Notes: generated by a model not told the origin, from the letters alone. A stretch of 64,000 bases of DNA from Cognatiluteimonas weifangensis (GCF_003416885.1 NZ_QVPD01000003.1:244014-308013); one strand, 5' to 3'; positions 51,908 to 62,534 are shown, counted from the first letter of the stretch. Numbers and translations: made by a program.

Positions 51908-52375
51908 ATGCTCTCCCCACGCCTGCACCAGTTCCTCGACCAGGGCCACGCGCCCTACAGCACGCTGCGCCACGAGCGCACCCTGACCGCGCAGGAGACC
52001 GCCAACGCCGCGCACATCGGCAACCGCCATTTCGCCAAGACCGTGATGCTCAAGGTCGACGGCGAGATGGCGATGATGGTGATGCCGGCGGCCTACCGCA
52101 TCGACCTGACGCGGCTGTCGCGCGCGCTCGGCGGCCGCGAGGTCGAGCTGGCGCAGGAAGACGAGTTCAGGGACGCGTTCCCGGATTGCGAGATCGGCGC
52201 GATGCCGCCGTTCGGGCATCTTTACGGCATCCCGGTGTATGTCGACGAGCGCCTGGTCGGGCAGCCGGAGATCGCGTTCAACGCCGGCACCCATACCGAT
52301 CTGGTGCGCATGCCCTACAGCGAGTTCGAGCGCCTGGCGCAGCCCGAACTGCTGTGGCTGGCGCACGTGATGTGA
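51908..52375 (+). CDS. YbaK/prolyl-tRNA-deacylase-like protein
   Basis: A 155-residue single-domain protein of the YbaK/INS family. It begins LHQFLDQGHAPYSTLRHERTLTAQETANAAHI and has AKTVMLKVDGEMAMMVMPA and MPPFGHLYGIPVYVDE, which form the aminoacyl-ester pocket. Homologues remove mischarged amino acids, for example Ala or Cys from tRNA-Pro. It lacks a synthetase domain, so it acts in trans. The ATG at 51908 starts the domain. The gene stands alone. Confidence 0.9.
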   Translation: MLSPRLHQFLDQGHAPYSTLRHERTLTAQETANAAHIGNRHFAKTVMLKVDGEMAMMVMPAAYRIDLTRLSRALGGREVELAQEDEFRDAFPDCEIGAMPPFGHLYGIPVYVDERLVGQPEIAFNAGTHTDLVRMPYSEFERLAQPELLWLAHVM

Positions 52376-52551
52376 GGCGGGCGGCGGCAGGGCGGCGGCG
52401 CGGGTGAGCACGGGCGCGGGCGCGCCGTGAACGCGCTCACGCCCGGCGGTCCCGCAGCCGACCCCTTGCGACTTGCGTCGCTCCTGCATCGCGGGATGCG
52501 GTCCGCCGGATGCGGTCGGCGGGCGGCGAGGGGCGGGCGGCGACGGCCGCG

Positions 52552-53484
52552 CTACAGCGCGTAGCCGAACTGCTGCCGGAACTGCTCGGCGAACTCGGCG
52601 TAGTCGAAGCGCTGGTTCTGGGTGCCCGGGTGCTCGACCTTGAGCGCGCCCATCAGGTTGCCGATGCGGCCGATGGTCGGCCAGTCGCAGCCTTTCTGGA
52701 TACCGAAGATCAGCCCGGCGCGGAACGCGTCGCCGCAGCCGGTGGGGTCGGTGATGCGGCGTTCGTGCGCCGGCGCCACCTCGATGACCTTGCCGCCGGC
52801 GTGGATCACCGCGCCGTGCGGGCCGCGGGTGGCGATGTAGGCCTCGACCTTGCCGGCGATGGTCTTCTCGTCCCAGCCGGTGCGCTCCTGCAGCAGGTTG
52901 GACTCATAGTCGTTGACGGTGACGTAGTCGGCCTGCTCGATGAAGGCGCGCAGTTCGGCGCCGTTGAACAGCGGCATCGCCTGGCCCGGGTCGAAGATGA
53001 ACGGGATCCCGGCCTCGGCGAACTCGCGCGCGTTCTGCAGCATGCCCTCGTAGCCGTCCGGGCTGACGATGCCGATGCTGATCCCGGGCACGTCGCGGAC
53101 GTGGTTCTCGTAGCTGCGCATCATCGCGCCGGGGTGGAAGGCGGTGATCTGGTTGTTGTCGTGGTCGGTGGTGATGAAGGCCTGCGGGGTGAACAGCTCC
53201 GGGATCTCCTTGACCCGCGACAGGTCGATGCCCAGCTCGGTGAAGTACTCGCGGTAGGGGCCGAAGTCCTGGCCGACGGTCGCCATCGGCACCGGCTCGC
53301 CACCCAGCAGCTTCAGGTTGTAGGCGATGTTGCCGGCGCAGCCGCCGAACTCGCGACGCATGCGCGGCACCAGGAACGAGACGTTGAGGATGTGCACCTT
53401 GTCCGGGAGGATGTGGTTCTTGAACTGGTCCGGGAACACCATGATGGTGTCGTAGGCCAGGGAACCGCAGATCAGCGCAGACAT
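52552..53484 (-). CDS. PfkB-family kinase, adenosine kinase-like
   Basis: A 310-residue ribokinase-superfamily kinase. It begins ALICGSLAYDTIM with FGGCAGNIAYNLKLLGG as the first PfkB signature and has the ATP/anion-hole motif DPTGCGDAFRAG near residue 242. The pattern SFLVPRMRREFGGCAGNIAYN is typical of the bacterial adenosine kinase group, so it probably phosphorylates adenosine or a related nucleoside. Cytoplasmic. It is divergent from mreB across a 330-base region that contains the mreB promoter. Confidence 0.85.
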   Translation of the reverse strand: MSALICGSLAYDTIMVFPDQFKNHILPDKVHILNVSFLVPRMRREFGGCAGNIAYNLKLLGGEPVPMATVGQDFGPYREYFTELGIDLSRVKEIPELFTPQAFITTDHDNNQITAFHPGAMMRSYENHVRDVPGISIGIVSPDGYEGMLQNAREFAEAGIPFIFDPGQAMPLFNGAELRAFIEQADYVTVNDYESNLLQERTGWDEKTIAGKVEAYIATRGPHGAVIHAGGKVIEVAPAHERRITDPTGCGDAFRAGLIFGIQKGCDWPTIGRIGNLMGALKVEHPGTQNQRFDYAEFAEQFRQQFGYAL

Positions 53485-53680
53485 GGACGAGCCTCGTGGG
53501 CGCCGGCGGGCCGGCGGGGCGGCGGGAAGGGGAATCCGGACGGGTCCGGCGGCGGGCCGGGGTCGCCGCGTGCGGCGAGCGGCTAGGGTAGCGGCTCGCC
53601 GGTGGCGAGGCCAGCCGCGGGCGCGGCCCGCAAACGCGACGCGCGGCGCAAACCGCGGCGGAAATCCCGCGATTTTCCGG

Positions 53681-53709
53681 TTGCCCGGGGTAGGGGGCGT
53701 TGCTAGGCT
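53681..53709 (+). promoter_or_regulatory. Sigma-70-like promoter of mreB
   Basis: TTGCCC (53681-53686) and TAGGCT (53704-53709) have a 17-base spacer. Transcription would start near 53716, giving a leader of about 100 bases. The remainder of the 332-base interval 53485-53816 contains an imperfect dyad around 53670 (GGAAATC...GATTTTCC) and no gene. Confidence 0.6.
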
Positions 53710-53711
53710 AG

Positions 53712-54863
<1,152 letters not shown>

Positions 54864-55244
54864 CCGTATTCGGGGATCGGCCATCCAGGGCCGGCCCCGA
54901 AGCGACGGGCAAAAGTGCGACTTTTGTCCGCCGCCGCCAGCGGCAAGGAGCCGCTGGTGTTGGTCCCTCCATGGACCATGTCTTCGGACGCATCCATGCG
55001 CCGCAAGCGGTCTGCGACCGCTGGCGTTGGCCCGTCGCCGGGCCGGATGCGGGGCTGCGCTCCTGTTGCGTGACGACGCGGCTACAAAACGCGCGCGTCT
55101 TCGGACACAATCGATGCATCGATCCTCGGCGGGGCGCGGTTCGCGCACGCCGCGCGTCGCGGGCGGCACGGAGCCGCTGCATCGCCCGGCGCTGCCGGGA
55201 CGCCGTTCCATCCCGCCACCGACCGCCTGCCGAATCCCGCGAAC
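54864..55244. other. Structured interval between mreB and mreC
   Basis: This 381-base gap holds no supported gene. It contains TTCGGGG paired with CCCCGAA around GGCC arms (54873-54906), a dyad CAAAAGT-GCG-ACTTTTG just after 54907, a TGGTCC...TGGACCA dyad near 54961, and a perfect 14-base palindrome ATCGATGCATCGAT at 55110-55123. The motif GGCCATCCAGGGCC resembles GGCCATCCATGGCC at the window end. It may contain terminators and a second promoter for mreC onwards. Confidence 0.6.
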
Positions 55245-56210
55245 GTGCCCGCCTATGCCGGTTCCCCTGCTGCCCGTTCCGGCGATGTCGCCGGTACGCT
55301 GCGGCTGCTGGCGTACCTGGCGCTCGCGGTCGCGCTGATCGTGCTCGACCACCGCGGCGGCTGGCTGGCGCAGATCCGCGCCCGCGGCGAGCTGGCGGTG
55401 CAGCCGCTGTGGTGGCTCGCCGGCCTGCCCGGGCGGGTGGGCGACAACATCCGCGACAGCGCCGCCACCCGCTCGCGCCTGGTACGCGAGAACCGCATGC
55501 TGCGCAACGCGCTGCTGATCGGCAGCGCGCGGCTGGCGCGGCTGCAGACCGCGGCGGCCGAGAACGCGCGCCTGCGCGGCCTGCTGGGCGCGGCCGAGCG
55601 CGGCGGCCTGGACGTGCAGCTGGCGCCGATCCTGGACATCGACCTGGACCCCACCCGGCAGCGGCTGGTGCTCGATGCCGGCAGCCGCGACGGCGTCCAC
55701 GCCGGGCAGAGCGTGATCGACGCCGGCGGCCTGCTCGGCCAGATCATCGCGGTGCAGCCGGGCACGGCGACGGTGCTGCTGCTGACCGATCCCGACCATG
55801 CGGTGCCGGTGGTGGTGGCGCGCAGCGGCGTGCGCCTGGTGGCGTACGGCAAGGGCCGCAGCGACCAGCTGGAGCTGGCCAACATTCCCCTGTCCAGCGA
55901 CGTGCGGGTCGGCGACGCGGTCGTCACTTCGGGACTGGGCGGGCGCTTCCCGGCCGGTTTCCCGGTCGGCACGCTGACCGCGCTGCGCCCCGACGACAGC
56001 CGCGCCTTCCTGGTCGGCGACCTCGACCCGGCCGCGCAGCTGGATCGCGGCCGCGACGTGCTGCTGCTCAAGAGCCGGGGCTCGGCCGCGGGACTGCGGG
56101 AGGCGCCGCCGCCGGCGCGGCCGGCGCAATCGTCGCAGGCGCGGGCGCCGACCGCCGCCGCCCGCGCCCCGGAGTCCGCACCCGCTGCCGCGGCGGAGCG
56201 CACCCCATGA
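55245..56210 (+). CDS. mreC: Rod shape-determining protein MreC
   Basis: A 321-residue inner-membrane protein with a short cytoplasmic N-terminus and one span (LRLLAYLALAVALIVLDHRG). A coiled-coil follows (SRLVRENRMLRNALLIGSARLARLQTAAAENARLRGLL) and then two beta-barrel domains with DIDLDPTRQRLVLDAG and VTSGLGGRFPAGFPVGTLTAL. The C-terminal 45 residues are alanine/proline-rich and probably disordered. It links MreB to PBP2 and RodA in the periplasm. The start is GTG at 55245; its stop overlaps mreD as ATGA. Confidence 0.95.
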   Translation: MPAYAGSPAARSGDVAGTLRLLAYLALAVALIVLDHRGGWLAQIRARGELAVQPLWWLAGLPGRVGDNIRDSAATRSRLVRENRMLRNALLIGSARLARLQTAAAENARLRGLLGAAERGGLDVQLAPILDIDLDPTRQRLVLDAGSRDGVHAGQSVIDAGGLLGQIIAVQPGTATVLLLTDPDHAVPVVVARSGVRLVAYGKGRSDQLELANIPLSSDVRVGDAVVTSGLGGRFPAGFPVGTLTALRPDDSRAFLVGDLDPAAQLDRGRDVLLLKSRGSAAGLREAPPPARPAQSSQARAPTAAARAPESAPAAAAERTP

Positions 56211-56686
56211 GCCGCGGCCAGCGCCCGTGGCTGCTGCCGCTGAGCCTGCTGGTGGCGCTGCTGCTGGGGCTGCTGCCGCTGCCGGCGTGGCTGCAGCCGT
56301 TGCGGCCGTACTGGCTGGCGCTGGCGCTGGTGTACTGGCTGCTGCAGGCGCCCACCCGCATCGGCCTGGGGGCCGCCTTCGCCCTGGGCGTGATCGCCGA
56401 CCTCGCCTTCGGCGGCCTGCTCGGCGAACAGGCGCTGCGGCTGGTGATCGTCGCCTTCATCGTGCAGCGCTTCCGCGCGCAGCTGCGGTTCTTCCCGCTG
56501 TCGCAGCAGGCGCTGGCGATCGGCGGCCTGCTGCTCAACGACCGCGTGGTCAGCGCCGCGCTGCACCTGATGCTGGGCGAGCCGCAGCTGCCGTGGAGTT
56601 TCTGGTGGGCGCCGCTGCTGGGGATGCTGCTGTGGACGCCGGTGTTCCTGCTGCTGGATACCTTGCGGCTGGGGCGCCGCGGCTGA
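56207..56686 (+). CDS. mreD: Rod shape-determining protein MreD
   Basis: A 159-residue inner-membrane protein with about five hydrophobic segments, containing RPYWLALALVYWLLQAPTRIGLGAAFALGVIADLAFGGLLGEQAL, the family signature. It works with MreC in the elongation complex. The ATGA overlap with mreC and the 3-base gap to mrdA show it belongs to one operon. Confidence 0.94.
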   Translation: MSRGQRPWLLPLSLLVALLLGLLPLPAWLQPLRPYWLALALVYWLLQAPTRIGLGAAFALGVIADLAFGGLLGEQALRLVIVAFIVQRFRAQLRFFPLSQQALAIGGLLLNDRVVSAALHLMLGEPQLPWSFWWAPLLGMLLWTPVFLLLDTLRLGRRG

Positions 56687-56689
56687 GCG

Positions 56690-58642
56690 ATGGGTCCGCG
56701 CCGCCGCCAGCTCAAGTCCCCGGGCGCCGAGGCGATGCAGTTCCGCGTGCGCGCGGCGATCGGCTTCGCGGTCGTGCTGCTGACGCTGGGCGGACTCGCC
56801 GCCTGGTATTTCCGGCTGCAGGTGCTGGAGCACCACGACTATGCGATGCGCTCGGAGGCCAACCGGGTCAAGCCGCGGCCGGTGCTGCCCGGACGCGGGC
56901 TGATCCTGGACCGCGAGGGCCGCGTGCTGGCCGACAACGTGCCCGCCTACCGGCTCGACGTCACTCCGCTGGAAGCCGGCCCGCCGCGGGCCTGGCTGCC
57001 GGCGCTGCGGCGCATCGTCGCGCTCGACGCCGAGGAGCTGGCGCGGTTCGAGGCCGCGCGCCGCGCCGGCAAGCGCTTCAAACCGATCACGCTGAAGCCG
57101 CGGCTGAGCCCGGAAGAGGCCGCGCGCTTCGCGGTCGACCGCTGGCGTTTCCCCGGCGTGGAGCTGGTGCCCTACCTCAACCGCCGCTATCCCCACGGCG
57201 CCCTGCTCGCGCACGTGATCGGCTACGTCGGCCGCATCGACGAGCAGGACCTCAAGCAGCCGGACGCGGCCGACAGCGCTTTCACCCATACCGGCAAGGC
57301 CGGGATCGAGCGCTATTACGACGCCGCGCTGCGCGGCCGCGTCGGCTACGAGCAGGTCGAGACCAACGTCGAGGGCCGCGCGCTGGGCACCGTCGGCCGG
57401 GTGCCGGCGGTGCCGGGGGCCGACCTCAAGCTGTCGATCGACCTGGAGCTGCAGCGCGCCGCGGTCGCGGCGTTCGGCGACTTCGACGGTTCGGCGGTGG
57501 CGGTGGATCCGCGCAGCGGCGAGATCCTGGCGATGGTCAGCCTGCCCAGCTACGACCCCAACGCGTTCGTCAACGGCATTTCCCACGACGCCTACCAGGC
57601 GCTGATCGACAACCCGTCGCGGCCGCTGTTCAACCGCAACGTGCTCGGTGGCGGCCCGCCGGGCTCCACGGTGAAGCCGTTCCTCGCCCTGGCCGGGCTC
57701 GACAGCGGCCTGCGCACGCCGTCGGACCGGGTGCTGTCGACCGGCGAGTTCCACATCCCCGGCCAGCGCCGCGGCTACCGCGACTCGCACGCCGGCGGCC
57801 ACGGCTGGACCGACCTGCGCAAGTCGATCGCCGCCTCGGTCAACACCTACTACTACAAGCTGGCGCTGGACATGGGCATCGCCCGCTTCGATGCGTGGAT
57901 GCGCAAGTACGGCTTCGGCGCGCCCACCGGGATCGACCTGGTCGGCGAGAGCGCCGGCATCCTGCCCTCGCCGCAGTGGAAGGCGGCGCACAGCAAGGAG
58001 CCGTGGTACGTCGGCGAGACCGTGATCGCCGGCATCGGCCAGGGCTACTGGAAGACGACGGTGCTGCAACTGGCGCGCGCCACCGCGGCGCTGGCCGACG
58101 ACGGCCAGCTGCGGCGCCTGCACCTGGTGCGGCAGCGCCGCGACGGCTACAACGCGCCGTGGCAGGCGCTGCCCGAACCGCCGCCGCAGCGCGTCAGCGA
58201 CCAGCCCGGGCACCTGCAGGCGGTGCGCGAGGGCATGATCGCCACCACCGCGCCCGGCGGTACCGCCTACTACGCGATCGGTCGCGATGTGCCCTACCTG
58301 ATCGCCGGCAAGACCGGCACCGCGCAGAAGGTCAGCCGCAAGGGCAACGTCAGCGCCGATCCGCACGCGCTGCCGCTGCACCTGCGCCACCAGGCCTGGT
58401 TCATCGGCTACGCGCCGGCGCAGGCGCCGACGATCGCGGTCGCGGTCATGGTCGAGCACGGCGGGTTCGGCTCCACCACCGCCGCGCCGATCGCGCGCAA
58501 GATCCTGGACGCCTGGCTGCTCGGCGCGCCGCCGGCGCCGCCCGCCCGCACCGGCGCCGACGGCGCTCCGCTGGCCGACTTCGGCAACGTGCAGGCGCAT
58601 GCGAGCAGCACCGCGGCGCCGCGGCCGGCGGCGCGGCCATGA
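56690..58642 (+). CDS. mrdA: Penicillin-binding protein 2 (elongasome transpeptidase)
   Basis: A 650-residue class B transpeptidase that cross-links lateral peptidoglycan. There is one N-terminal membrane span (VRAAIGFAVVLLTLGGLAAWYF). The pedestal domain contains RGLILDREGRVLADN. Active-site motifs are S326-x-x-K329 in PPGSTVKP, S383-V-N385 in SVNTYYYK, and KTG at 541-543. The Pro/Ala-rich tail is species-specific. It overlaps rodA as ATGA. It is the target of mecillinam-type beta-lactams. Confidence 0.96.
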   Translation: MGPRRRQLKSPGAEAMQFRVRAAIGFAVVLLTLGGLAAWYFRLQVLEHHDYAMRSEANRVKPRPVLPGRGLILDREGRVLADNVPAYRLDVTPLEAGPPRAWLPALRRIVALDAEELARFEAARRAGKRFKPITLKPRLSPEEAARFAVDRWRFPGVELVPYLNRRYPHGALLAHVIGYVGRIDEQDLKQPDAADSAFTHTGKAGIERYYDAALRGRVGYEQVETNVEGRALGTVGRVPAVPGADLKLSIDLELQRAAVAAFGDFDGSAVAVDPRSGEILAMVSLPSYDPNAFVNGISHDAYQALIDNPSRPLFNRNVLGGGPPGSTVKPFLALAGLDSGLRTPSDRVLSTGEFHIPGQRRGYRDSHAGGHGWTDLRKSIAASVNTYYYKLALDMGIARFDAWMRKYGFGAPTGIDLVGESAGILPSPQWKAAHSKEPWYVGETVIAGIGQGYWKTTVLQLARATAALADDGQLRRLHLVRQRRDGYNAPWQALPEPPPQRVSDQPGHLQAVREGMIATTAPGGTAYYAIGRDVPYLIAGKTGTAQKVSRKGNVSADPHALPLHLRHQAWFIGYAPAQAPTIAVAVMVEHGGFGSTTAAPIARKILDAWLLGAPPAPPARTGADGAPLADFGNVQAHASSTAAPRPAARP

Positions 58643-59751
58643 ACGCGATCCTGCGCTGGCTGTACGACCTCGCCGCGCGGCTCGCGCGCACCCTCGACTG
58701 GCCGCTGTGCGTCGCCCTGGCGGCATTGATGGCGATCGGGCTGGCGGTGCTGTACAGCGCCGGCGGCGAATCGCCGCGGCTGGTGCTGGCGCAGGGCGCG
58801 CGCTACGCGGTGGGCTTCGCCGCGCTGTGGGCGCTGTCGCGGGTGCCGCCGCACCGGCTGCGCAACGTCACGCCGGGGGCGTATGCGCTGACCCTGCTGC
58901 CGCTGCTGCTGGTGCTGGCGATCGGCACCGGCCGCTCCGGCCGCCACTGGATCGACCTGAAGCTGTTCTATTTCCAGCCGGCGGAACTGCTCAAGCTGAC
59001 CCTGCCGATGATGCTGGCCTGGTACCTCAACCGCGAGCCGCTGCCGCCGCGGTTCGGGGTGGTGCTCAGCGCGGTCGCGCTGGTCGCGCTGCCGACCGGA
59101 CTGATCCTGCTGCAGCCGGATTTCGGCACCGCGATGCTGGTCGCGGCCAGCGGTGCGTTCGTGCTGTTCCTGGCCGGGCTGTCGTGGTGGTGGTTCGTGG
59201 CAGCGGCCGGCGGCATCGCCGCGGCCGCGCCGGTGGCCTGGTTCTGGCTGCTCAAGCCGTACCAGAAGGACCGCATCCTGACCTTCCTCGACCCCGAGTC
59301 CGACCCGCTGGGGGCGGGCTGGAACATCATCCAGTCCAAGATCGCGATCGGCGCCGGCGGCCTCACCGGCAAGGGCTGGGGCCAGGGCTCGCAGTCGCAC
59401 CTGGACTACCTGCCCGAGCACACCACCGACTTCATCTTCGCGGTGCTGAGCGAGGAGTTCGGCTGGGTCGGGGTGGCGACGGTGCTGGCGTTGTACCTGT
59501 TCATCGTCGGCCGCTGCCTGTGGATCGCGGCGTCGGCGCGCGACGGCTATTCGCGGCTGCTCGCCGGCAGCCTGGGGCTGTCGCTGTTCGTGTACGTGAT
59601 CGTCAACGGCGGCATGATTTCCGGGCTGCTGCCGGTGGTGGGCGTGCCGATGCCGCTGCTCAGTTACGGCGGCACCTCGGCGGTGTCGCTGCTGGCGGGC
59701 CTGGGCGTGGTGATGGCGGTCCGCGCGCACAAGCCGATGCACGGCTATTGA
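58639..59751 (+). CDS. rodA: Rod shape-determining glycosyltransferase RodA
   Basis: A 370-residue SEDS protein with about ten hydrophobic segments. It polymerises glycan strands from lipid II together with PBP2. Family marks are SGRHWIDL, FQPAELLKLTLPMMLAWYL, LQPDFGTAMLV, the catalytic loop acid in FLDPESDPLGAGWNIIQSKIAIG, DFIFAVLSEEFGW and PLLSYGGTSA. The ATG at 58639 overlaps the mrdA stop. It is the last strictly coupled member of the mre operon; mltB has its own -10-like site. Confidence 0.96.
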   Translation: MNAILRWLYDLAARLARTLDWPLCVALAALMAIGLAVLYSAGGESPRLVLAQGARYAVGFAALWALSRVPPHRLRNVTPGAYALTLLPLLLVLAIGTGRSGRHWIDLKLFYFQPAELLKLTLPMMLAWYLNREPLPPRFGVVLSAVALVALPTGLILLQPDFGTAMLVAASGAFVLFLAGLSWWWFVAAAGGIAAAAPVAWFWLLKPYQKDRILTFLDPESDPLGAGWNIIQSKIAIGAGGLTGKGWGQGSQSHLDYLPEHTTDFIFAVLSEEFGWVGVATVLALYLFIVGRCLWIAASARDGYSRLLAGSLGLSLFVYVIVNGGMISGLLPVVGVPMPLLSYGGTSAVSLLAGLGVVMAVRAHKPMHGY

Positions 59752-59865
59752 ACCGGACCGGGTCCGGCGGCGTGTTGATGCGGCGGCCCGGGAGTCGACG
59801 CGCGACCGCATTTTCGGCTGCGCGTGCGTGCGCGGCGCCGAGGTTGAGCCTGCCGGAGCGCATGC

Positions 59866-59871
59866 TACCCT
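59866..59871 (+). promoter_or_regulatory. -10-like TACCCT with TG extension before mltB
   Basis: TGC-TACCCT is an extended -10 pattern and ends 7 bases before the mltB ATG at 59879, so a leaderless transcript is likely. Confidence 0.5.
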
Positions 59872-59878
59872 CGCGCCG

Positions 59879-61060
59879 ATGATCCGACGCGCAACGTCCA
59901 GACAGTACCGATCGTGGCCGCGGTGGCGCCCGCTGGCGCCGGCACTGGCCTGTGGGCTGCTGGCCAGCGTGGCGCTGGCGGCCTGCGCCACGCACGCCCC
60001 GGCGCGGGCCTCGACCGCGGCTGCGCCTGCCGAGGGTCCCCTGCTGCCGCCGATCCCGCAGCCGCCCGAGCGCCCGCTGGCGCCGCCGGCAGTGACCGAC
60101 CCGGCGCTGCCGCAGGCGCAGCGGATCGAGGCGTTCGTCGATTACGCCGCCGGCCTGTACGGCCTGGACCCGGCCGCGGTCCGCACGCAGCTGGCACAGG
60201 CGCGGTTCCAGCAGGGCATCGTCGACGCCATCTCGCGCCCGGCCGAGAAGGTGCGGACGTGGGCGCAGTACCGGCCGATCTTCCTCAACGACGCGCGCAT
60301 CCAGGGCGGGCGCGCGTTCTACGCCGAACACCGCGCCGCGCTGGACCGGGTCGCCGCGCGCAGCGGGGTGCCGGCCGAGTACATCGTCGCGATCATCGGC
60401 GTGGAAACCAGTTACGGCCGCATCACCGGCAAGTACCGCGTGCTCGATGCGCTGTACACGCTGGCCTTCGGCTACGCCCCGCGCGCGCCGTTCTTCGGCG
60501 GCGAGCTGGCGCAGCTGTTCGCGCTGGGCAAGGACGAGGGCATCGACGTGGCCGCGCTCACCGGCAGCTACGCCGGCGCCATGGGCTGGGGCCAGTTCAT
60601 GCCCTCGAGCTGGCGCAACTGGGGCAAGGACGGCGACGGCGACGGCCGCCGCGACCTGATCGGCGACCGCGACGACATCTTCGCCTCGATCGCCAACTAT
60701 TTCGTGGCCCACGGCTGGCAGCGCGGCGGCGCGGTCGTCGCGCGCGCGGCGCGGGCGCCGGCGGCCGCGGATTTCGTCCCCGACACCCTCGACCCGGTGT
60801 ATCCGCTGGCGGCGCTGGCGCGGCGCGGCTACACGCCGCAGCCCGGCGAGCCGCGGGTGGCCGCCGACCAGGGCGCGACCCTGCTGGCGCTGGACGGCGC
60901 GGCCGGGCGCGAGTACTGGCTCGGCTACCGCAATTTCTACGTGATCACCCGCTACAACCGCTCGCCGATGTACGCGCTGGCGGTGCACCAGCTGGCGCAG
61001 GCGATCCGCGCCGGCAGCGAGCCGCCGTCCGGCGACGCGGCGGGAACCCCCGGCGCATGA
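59879..61060 (+). CDS. mltB: Membrane-bound lytic murein transglycosylase B
   Basis: A 393-residue outer-membrane lipoprotein enzyme that cuts the glycan backbone with anhydromuramic acid formation. The signal ends at LASVALAAC. The SLT-like domain carries the catalytic glutamate in IIGVETSYGRITGKYRVLDALYTLAF, followed by MGWGQFMPSSWRNWGKDGDGDGRRDL, which resembles the calcium-binding loop of Slt35. The ATG at 59879 fits the leaderless pattern; a longer start at 59828 would spoil the signal peptide. It overlaps rlpA as ATGA. Confidence 0.93.
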   Translation: MIRRATSRQYRSWPRWRPLAPALACGLLASVALAACATHAPARASTAAAPAEGPLLPPIPQPPERPLAPPAVTDPALPQAQRIEAFVDYAAGLYGLDPAAVRTQLAQARFQQGIVDAISRPAEKVRTWAQYRPIFLNDARIQGGRAFYAEHRAALDRVAARSGVPAEYIVAIIGVETSYGRITGKYRVLDALYTLAFGYAPRAPFFGGELAQLFALGKDEGIDVAALTGSYAGAMGWGQFMPSSWRNWGKDGDGDGRRDLIGDRDDIFASIANYFVAHGWQRGGAVVARAARAPAAADFVPDTLDPVYPLAALARRGYTPQPGEPRVAADQGATLLALDGAAGREYWLGYRNFYVITRYNRSPMYALAVHQLAQAIRAGSEPPSGDAAGTPGA

Positions 61061-62445
61061 GTCCCGCGCGCGCCCGCGGGCTGGTCCTGGCGCTCACCGC
61101 CGGCGCGCTGGCCGCCTGCAGCAGCGCGCCGCCCAGGTCGGGTCCGGCGTCGACCGGGCAGCGGATCGATCCGGGGTCGGCGTCGCCCGCGACCCCCGCA
61201 CGGCGCTCGCCCTACGCCCCGGCGCAGGAGGATCCGGGCAAGCGCGGCGATTACGTCGCCGGCGGCCTGTATGCGCCGCACATCCGCGACAGCGCGCCCA
61301 GCGGCGGCATCCCCGACATCGACCTGATCCCGGAGCCGGATGTGGTCGCCGAGCCGCGTTCGCGCTACGGCAACCGCTCGCCCTACAGCGTGCTGGGCAA
61401 GTCCTACCGCGTGCTCGACAGCGCCCAGGGCTACGCCGAGACCGGGCTGGCGTCCTACTACGGCAACAAGTTCCACGGCCGCCGCACCTCCAACCTGGAG
61501 GTGTACGACATGTACGCCTTCAGCGCCGCGCACAAGACCCTGCCGCTGCCCAGCTACGCGCGCGTCACCAATCTGGCCAACGGCAAGTCGGTGGTGGTGC
61601 GGGTCAACGACCGCGGTCCGTTCCACGACGGCCGCATCATCGACCTGAGCTATGCCGCGGCGGTGAAACTCGGCGTCGATCGCGCCGGCACCGCGCAGGT
61701 CGAAGTCCAGGGCTTGAGCCCGGGCGAGGACGCGCGCCCGCCGGAGCCGGCGATCGCCGCCGCCGCAGCCGCGGCACCGGCTGCCCCGGCGGTCCCGCCG
61801 TCGCCCCCGAGCGCGCTGGACCGGCTGGTCGGCGCCTTGCCGATCGCCGCCGCCCAGGCTGGCGAGCGCCCGCCGGCGTCGGCGTCCGCGGCCGCCGCCG
61901 GGTCCGCGCAGGCCCGCGAATGGCGCTTCGACATGCGCCAGGACGGCCGCACCATGGGCGCCGACGAGTTCGACGCGTGGATGCGCGCGCGCCGCGCGCG
62001 CGTGGCCACCGGCAAGCCGGCCCCGCGCGAAGGCGCAGCCGGGGTCGAAGCACCTGTCCGGCTCGCGGGCCGGGCTGCGGCCGCAGCGCCGATCTCGGGC
62101 GCCGGCGCGGCCACCGGCGACGGGCCGGGCGTGTCCGCTGCGGTTGCCGTGGTGCCGCCTGCCGCTGGCGTCGCCGCGACGGCCGCAACGGTCGCGGACG
62201 CGCCGCCGGCCAGCGCCGGGCTGATCCTGCAGGTCGCCAGTTTCGCCGCCCACGCCAACGCCGAACGCGCACTGGCGCTGCTCGACGGCGCCGGCATCGC
62301 CGGCGCGCGGCTGCTGGACGCCGACGCCAACGGCCGCCGGGTGTGGCGTCTGCGCGTGGGTCCGGTCGATCCGGCGCGGACGCCGGAGCTGGTCGCGCGC
62401 ATCCAGCGCCTGGGCTTCGGCCAGCCGCAACCCGTGCGCGAGTAG
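61057..62445 (+). CDS. rlpA: RlpA septal-ring lytic transglycosylase lipoprotein with SPOR domain
   Basis: A 462-residue lipoprotein. The signal ends at LAAC near residue 21. A double-psi beta-barrel lies at about residues 125-225 (GLASYYGNKFHGRRTSNLEVYDMYAFSAAHKTLPLPSYARV, VRVNDRGPFHDGRIIDLSYAAA) with the catalytic aspartate in NDRGPF. A 160-residue Ala/Pro-rich linker leads to a C-terminal SPOR domain (LILQVASFAAHANAERALALL) that binds bare glycan at the division site. It cleaves denuded glycan. The linker is unusually long. It follows mltB in the conserved order. Confidence 0.92.
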   Translation: MSPARARGLVLALTAGALAACSSAPPRSGPASTGQRIDPGSASPATPARRSPYAPAQEDPGKRGDYVAGGLYAPHIRDSAPSGGIPDIDLIPEPDVVAEPRSRYGNRSPYSVLGKSYRVLDSAQGYAETGLASYYGNKFHGRRTSNLEVYDMYAFSAAHKTLPLPSYARVTNLANGKSVVVRVNDRGPFHDGRIIDLSYAAAVKLGVDRAGTAQVEVQGLSPGEDARPPEPAIAAAAAAAPAAPAVPPSPPSALDRLVGALPIAAAQAGERPPASASAAAAGSAQAREWRFDMRQDGRTMGADEFDAWMRARRARVATGKPAPREGAAGVEAPVRLAGRAAAAAPISGAGAATGDGPGVSAAVAVVPPAAGVAATAATVADAPPASAGLILQVASFAAHANAERALALLDGAGIAGARLLDADANGRRVWRLRVGPVDPARTPELVARIQRLGFGQPQPVRE

Positions 62446-62448
62446 ACT
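62443..62448 (+). promoter_or_regulatory. -10-like TAGACT before dacC
   Basis: TAGACT overlaps the rlpA stop codon and would start a transcript near 62455, leaving a leader of about 80 bases before dacC. No clear -35 match was found. Confidence 0.4.
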
Positions 62449-62534
62449 CGCGTGTTTCCGGTCCGCGGCTTGCGCCTGCGGACTGCCCCCGTCATCCCGG
62501 TCACGGAAGGCCGGCCGTTCCGGAGCCTGTTGTC

